This document shows, piece by piece, positions 61,946 to 64,000 of a stretch of 64,000 bases of DNA (position 1 is its first letter; each line of letters starts with the position of its first letter). Below the pieces are notes generated by a model. The model did no database searches, had not been told where the DNA came from, and was given only the letters and a program-made list of their open reading frames with translations. The position numbers and the translations under genes are program-made. The stretch covers positions 155,349,441 through 155,413,440 of the forward strand of contig NC_081553.1 in NCBI RefSeq assembly GCF_963082655.1, written 5' to 3'. Source of the DNA: Stomoxys calcitrans. Lineage: Eukaryota > Arthropoda > Insecta > Diptera > Muscidae.

Positions 61946-63510
61946 AATAATTCAGCATGTACGGAAATTATCAACTGTTTATAGCGACTGTCGCTAGAAT
62001 ATTAAGCTGTAAACAAACTAATTCCATTCTGGCGAACTTAAATGAAGCTCGTTCAAAAAAGTGCGCAGATCAAATTAAAAGTGAGATAAATACCTTTATT
62101 TTGGAGGATTTAAATGAAAGGACTTGTTTCAAAAAAGTGCGCATTCGAAATTAAAGGGGAGATCAATACCTTTAATTTGGAATACTTCACTTAACCCAGA
62201 ACTGTTTTTCGTGGAACAAACGTTCAAGTGTTCTATTTCGAAACTGGAGGGCAGAACTCTAAATGCAGCCTGGAAGCCATAAATGGACTTCTTTAAAACA
62301 ATCCCGTGTACCAAATTAAAGGGGAAATCGACACCTTTAATTTGGTGTACGGTACATACCCCAGAACTGTTTTTCGTAGAACAATCCTTCCAGATTTCTA
62401 TTTTGAAACTGGAGAGCTAGACACTAAATCCACCCTGGAAGCCATAAATAAACTTCGTTCAAAAAAGTGCGCATACCAAATGAAAGGGGAGATCAGTACA
62501 TTTAATTTGATGTTATACACTTACCCCAGAACTGTTTTTCGTAGAACAAAGTTTTATGTTATCATTGAGATTTTTGTAGTGTTTCAAAAAAGTAACCGGG
62601 GAAAACATCATTTTTACCGGTAAAAAGCAACACAGTTTCAGCCATTATTTGGCATGTTATGATGTAAATTGCATGCCATAAAAATTAATAAATAGTTTAT
62701 TGAATTTAAATTTTAACGATCTAGGCTTGCACGGAAAAAAAATATTTTTTTTATTGGCAAAATGTTTGCGAGCGAAAATTTGACTAGGGCTGCGTACTGG
62801 ACTTCTAGTAAAAATAGGTTTAAATTTGCTGCCCACCAGTTTCAGAATAGAAATTAGAAACAGTTCTATATTTATGTGGGGTATACCATACAAAAGGTAC
62901 TGATCTCCTTTTTCATTTGGTATCCGCACTTTTTTAAACATAGTTCATTTATGGCATCTAGACTGGATTTTGTATCCTGCCCTCCCGTTTCAAATTAGAA
63001 ATTTGGAAGGTTTGTTCTACGAAAAACAGTTCTGGGATATGTGTGGTATACCAAATTAAAGGTATTGATCTCCCCTTTAGGATTGTTCTACGAAAAATAG
63101 TTCTGGAATATGTGTGGTATACCAAATTAAAGGTATTGATATTGAATTTGATGTACGATCTTTTTTGAACGAAGTTCATTTATGGCTCCCAGACTGAATT
63201 TTGTTTCCTGCCCATCAGTTTCTAAATATAACTAAAGTAGTTTTGTTCTACGAAAAACAGTTCTGGGGTAAGTGTGCTATGCCAAATTAAAGGTATTGAT
63301 CTCCCCTTTATGATCCACTGTGAAAGCCATAAGTGGACTACGTTCAAAGAAGTGCTCAATTTGATGTACTATACATATCACAGAACCGTTTATCGTAGAA
63401 CAACCTTTGCAGATTTCTATTTTGAAACTTTAGGGCAGGACACTACATCCAGTCTGAACTTCGTTCAAACAAGCGTGTATGCCAAATTAAAGGGAAGATA
63501 CGCTTCGTGA
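61946..63510. repeat. 165-bp tandem-repeat array with orientation switches
   Basis: Units contain CCAAATTAAAGGGGA(G/A)ATC, ACCTTTAATTTGGTGTA, CCCCAGAACTGTTTTTCGTA, GATTTCTATTTTGAAACTGG and AAACTTCGTTCAAAAAAGTG. Plus-strand anchors at 62146, 62311 and 62476 give an exact 165-bp step. From about 62660 to 63310 the units run on the minus strand, then plus again to 63510. Short open frames (for example 62306-62623) follow because 165 is a multiple of three. No known protein. Class unknown. Confidence 0.75.
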
Positions 63511-63599
63511 TTCGATGCTTTGCATTTGTCCTACCTAAGCGATTCTATGTACAAATAAAATTATTATGTGATGTAAAAAACGTGAAAACATTGGATATT
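63511..63599. other. Short spacer
   Basis: Nothing recognised. Confidence 0.4.
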
Positions 63600-64000
63600 T
63601 ATTCAATGAACGGAACGTATGTTGGGATTCTTGGGCAAGCAGAACGAAGGTTTGATCGCAGAGAAGTGGGAGGTCTTCCACAGGGAGGAGAAGGATGAAG
63701 GAACACTCTTTGTTGTTAGCATTGATCAAGTCTCCGTGACAAGTTTGGCTAAGACTAAAGGCATGGCGCACTACGGGATCAAGGCTGTCTTTTTCAAGAT
63801 TGGGAAGACTCGGATAGTCAGAAATCTCAGGCAGGTGAGTGACTCAATACCAGTGGGCTGACGACGAGACAATCACCGCCTCTCTCAATGTCGGCAAGAC
63901 TAGAATAAGCAAAGAACCTAATACTAAAATATCAGGCAGTGCAGTGGCGAGAGACCCAACAAAGCCTAACAAACAGGACCCCGACGACGGACCCATCAAA
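63600..64000 (+). pseudogene. DUF4780-like ORF1 fragment, cut by the window end
   Basis: Plus frame 63619-63861: MLGFLGKQNEGLIAEKWEVF, HREEKDEGTLFVVSIDQVSV, TSLAKTKGMAHYGIKAVFFK, IGKTRIVRN, stop. The L-x-x-QN-x-GL-x-x-x-x-W helix and the ID-x-x-S-x-x-x-L / HYG-x-x-x-V-x-F pair fit DUF4780. After the stop, KTNKQDPDDGPI-like hydrophilic text continues to the window edge in another frame. Likely ORF1 of a non-LTR family. Confidence 0.6.

Noticed and set aside
1..64000. tRNA, rRNA, snRNA genes
   Set aside because: No cloverleaf-type A and B boxes or conserved rRNA cores were recognised by eye; a covariance search would be needed to exclude degenerate copies.

Overview
The window looks like repeat-dense, probably heterochromatic or gene-poor DNA from a higher fly, most likely a muscid or other calyptrate dipteran. 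The organism call is an inference. It rests on Jockey-group, RTE-like and RNase H-bearing non-LTR retrotransposons, on many DINE-1/Helentron-like elements ending in TATACCCTCCACCAT / ATGGTGGAGGGTATA, and on mariner, Tc1 and Transib DNA transposons. I see no convincing complete host gene, no tRNA or rRNA gene and no CRISPR array. One 63-codon open stretch at 58985-59174 could be an orphan exon.

Layout. 1-5285: inverted fragments of an RNase H-type non-LTR element (called RH1 here), a DINE-like copy and a decayed Jockey/CR1-group element with a CAACAA tail (called JC here). 5286-8692: a G/C-skewed tandem-repeat family and a 0.69 kb local duplication. 8693-14472: a zinc-knuckle scrap, a DINE-like copy, a young Jockey element with an open 885-codon ORF2, and an RTE fragment that used the same target site. 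14473-21740: DINE-like copies, a second RNase H-type element (RH2 copy A), a mariner MITE and RTE fragments. 22329-25969: a decayed Transib transposon, a relative of RAG1, with both ends and near-perfect target duplications, carrying a nested DINE-like element. 25970-36390: SINE-like repeats, a second DINE-like subfamily, and a 3.9 kb transposon with about 0.6 kb inverted ends holding copia and RTE debris. 36545-43010: RH2 copy B, interrupted by an integrase-less but open-frame copia element and by a 109-bp internally deleted JC element. 43011-46440: a CR1-like fragment and RH1 fragments. 46441-54046: a JC copy split by a 4.6 kb Ty3/Gypsy element with identical LTRs but a broken pol. 54047-64000: more JC fragments, a palindromic Tc1 derivative, a 165-bp repeat array and DUF4780-like ORF1 fragments.

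How the parts relate. Little here acts as a pathway; the content is a stratigraphy of insertions. The old layer is RH1, RH2, JC, RTE and Transib, all full of stops. The young layer is the Jockey element, the mini-copia, the Gypsy element, the MITEs and the Tc1 foldback, all with readable target-site duplications. Both young LTR elements are defective, so they were presumably mobilised by enzymes supplied in trans. Several non-LTR copies join a 5' segment directly to a 3' tail. All assignments come from reading motifs by eye; no database search was run.
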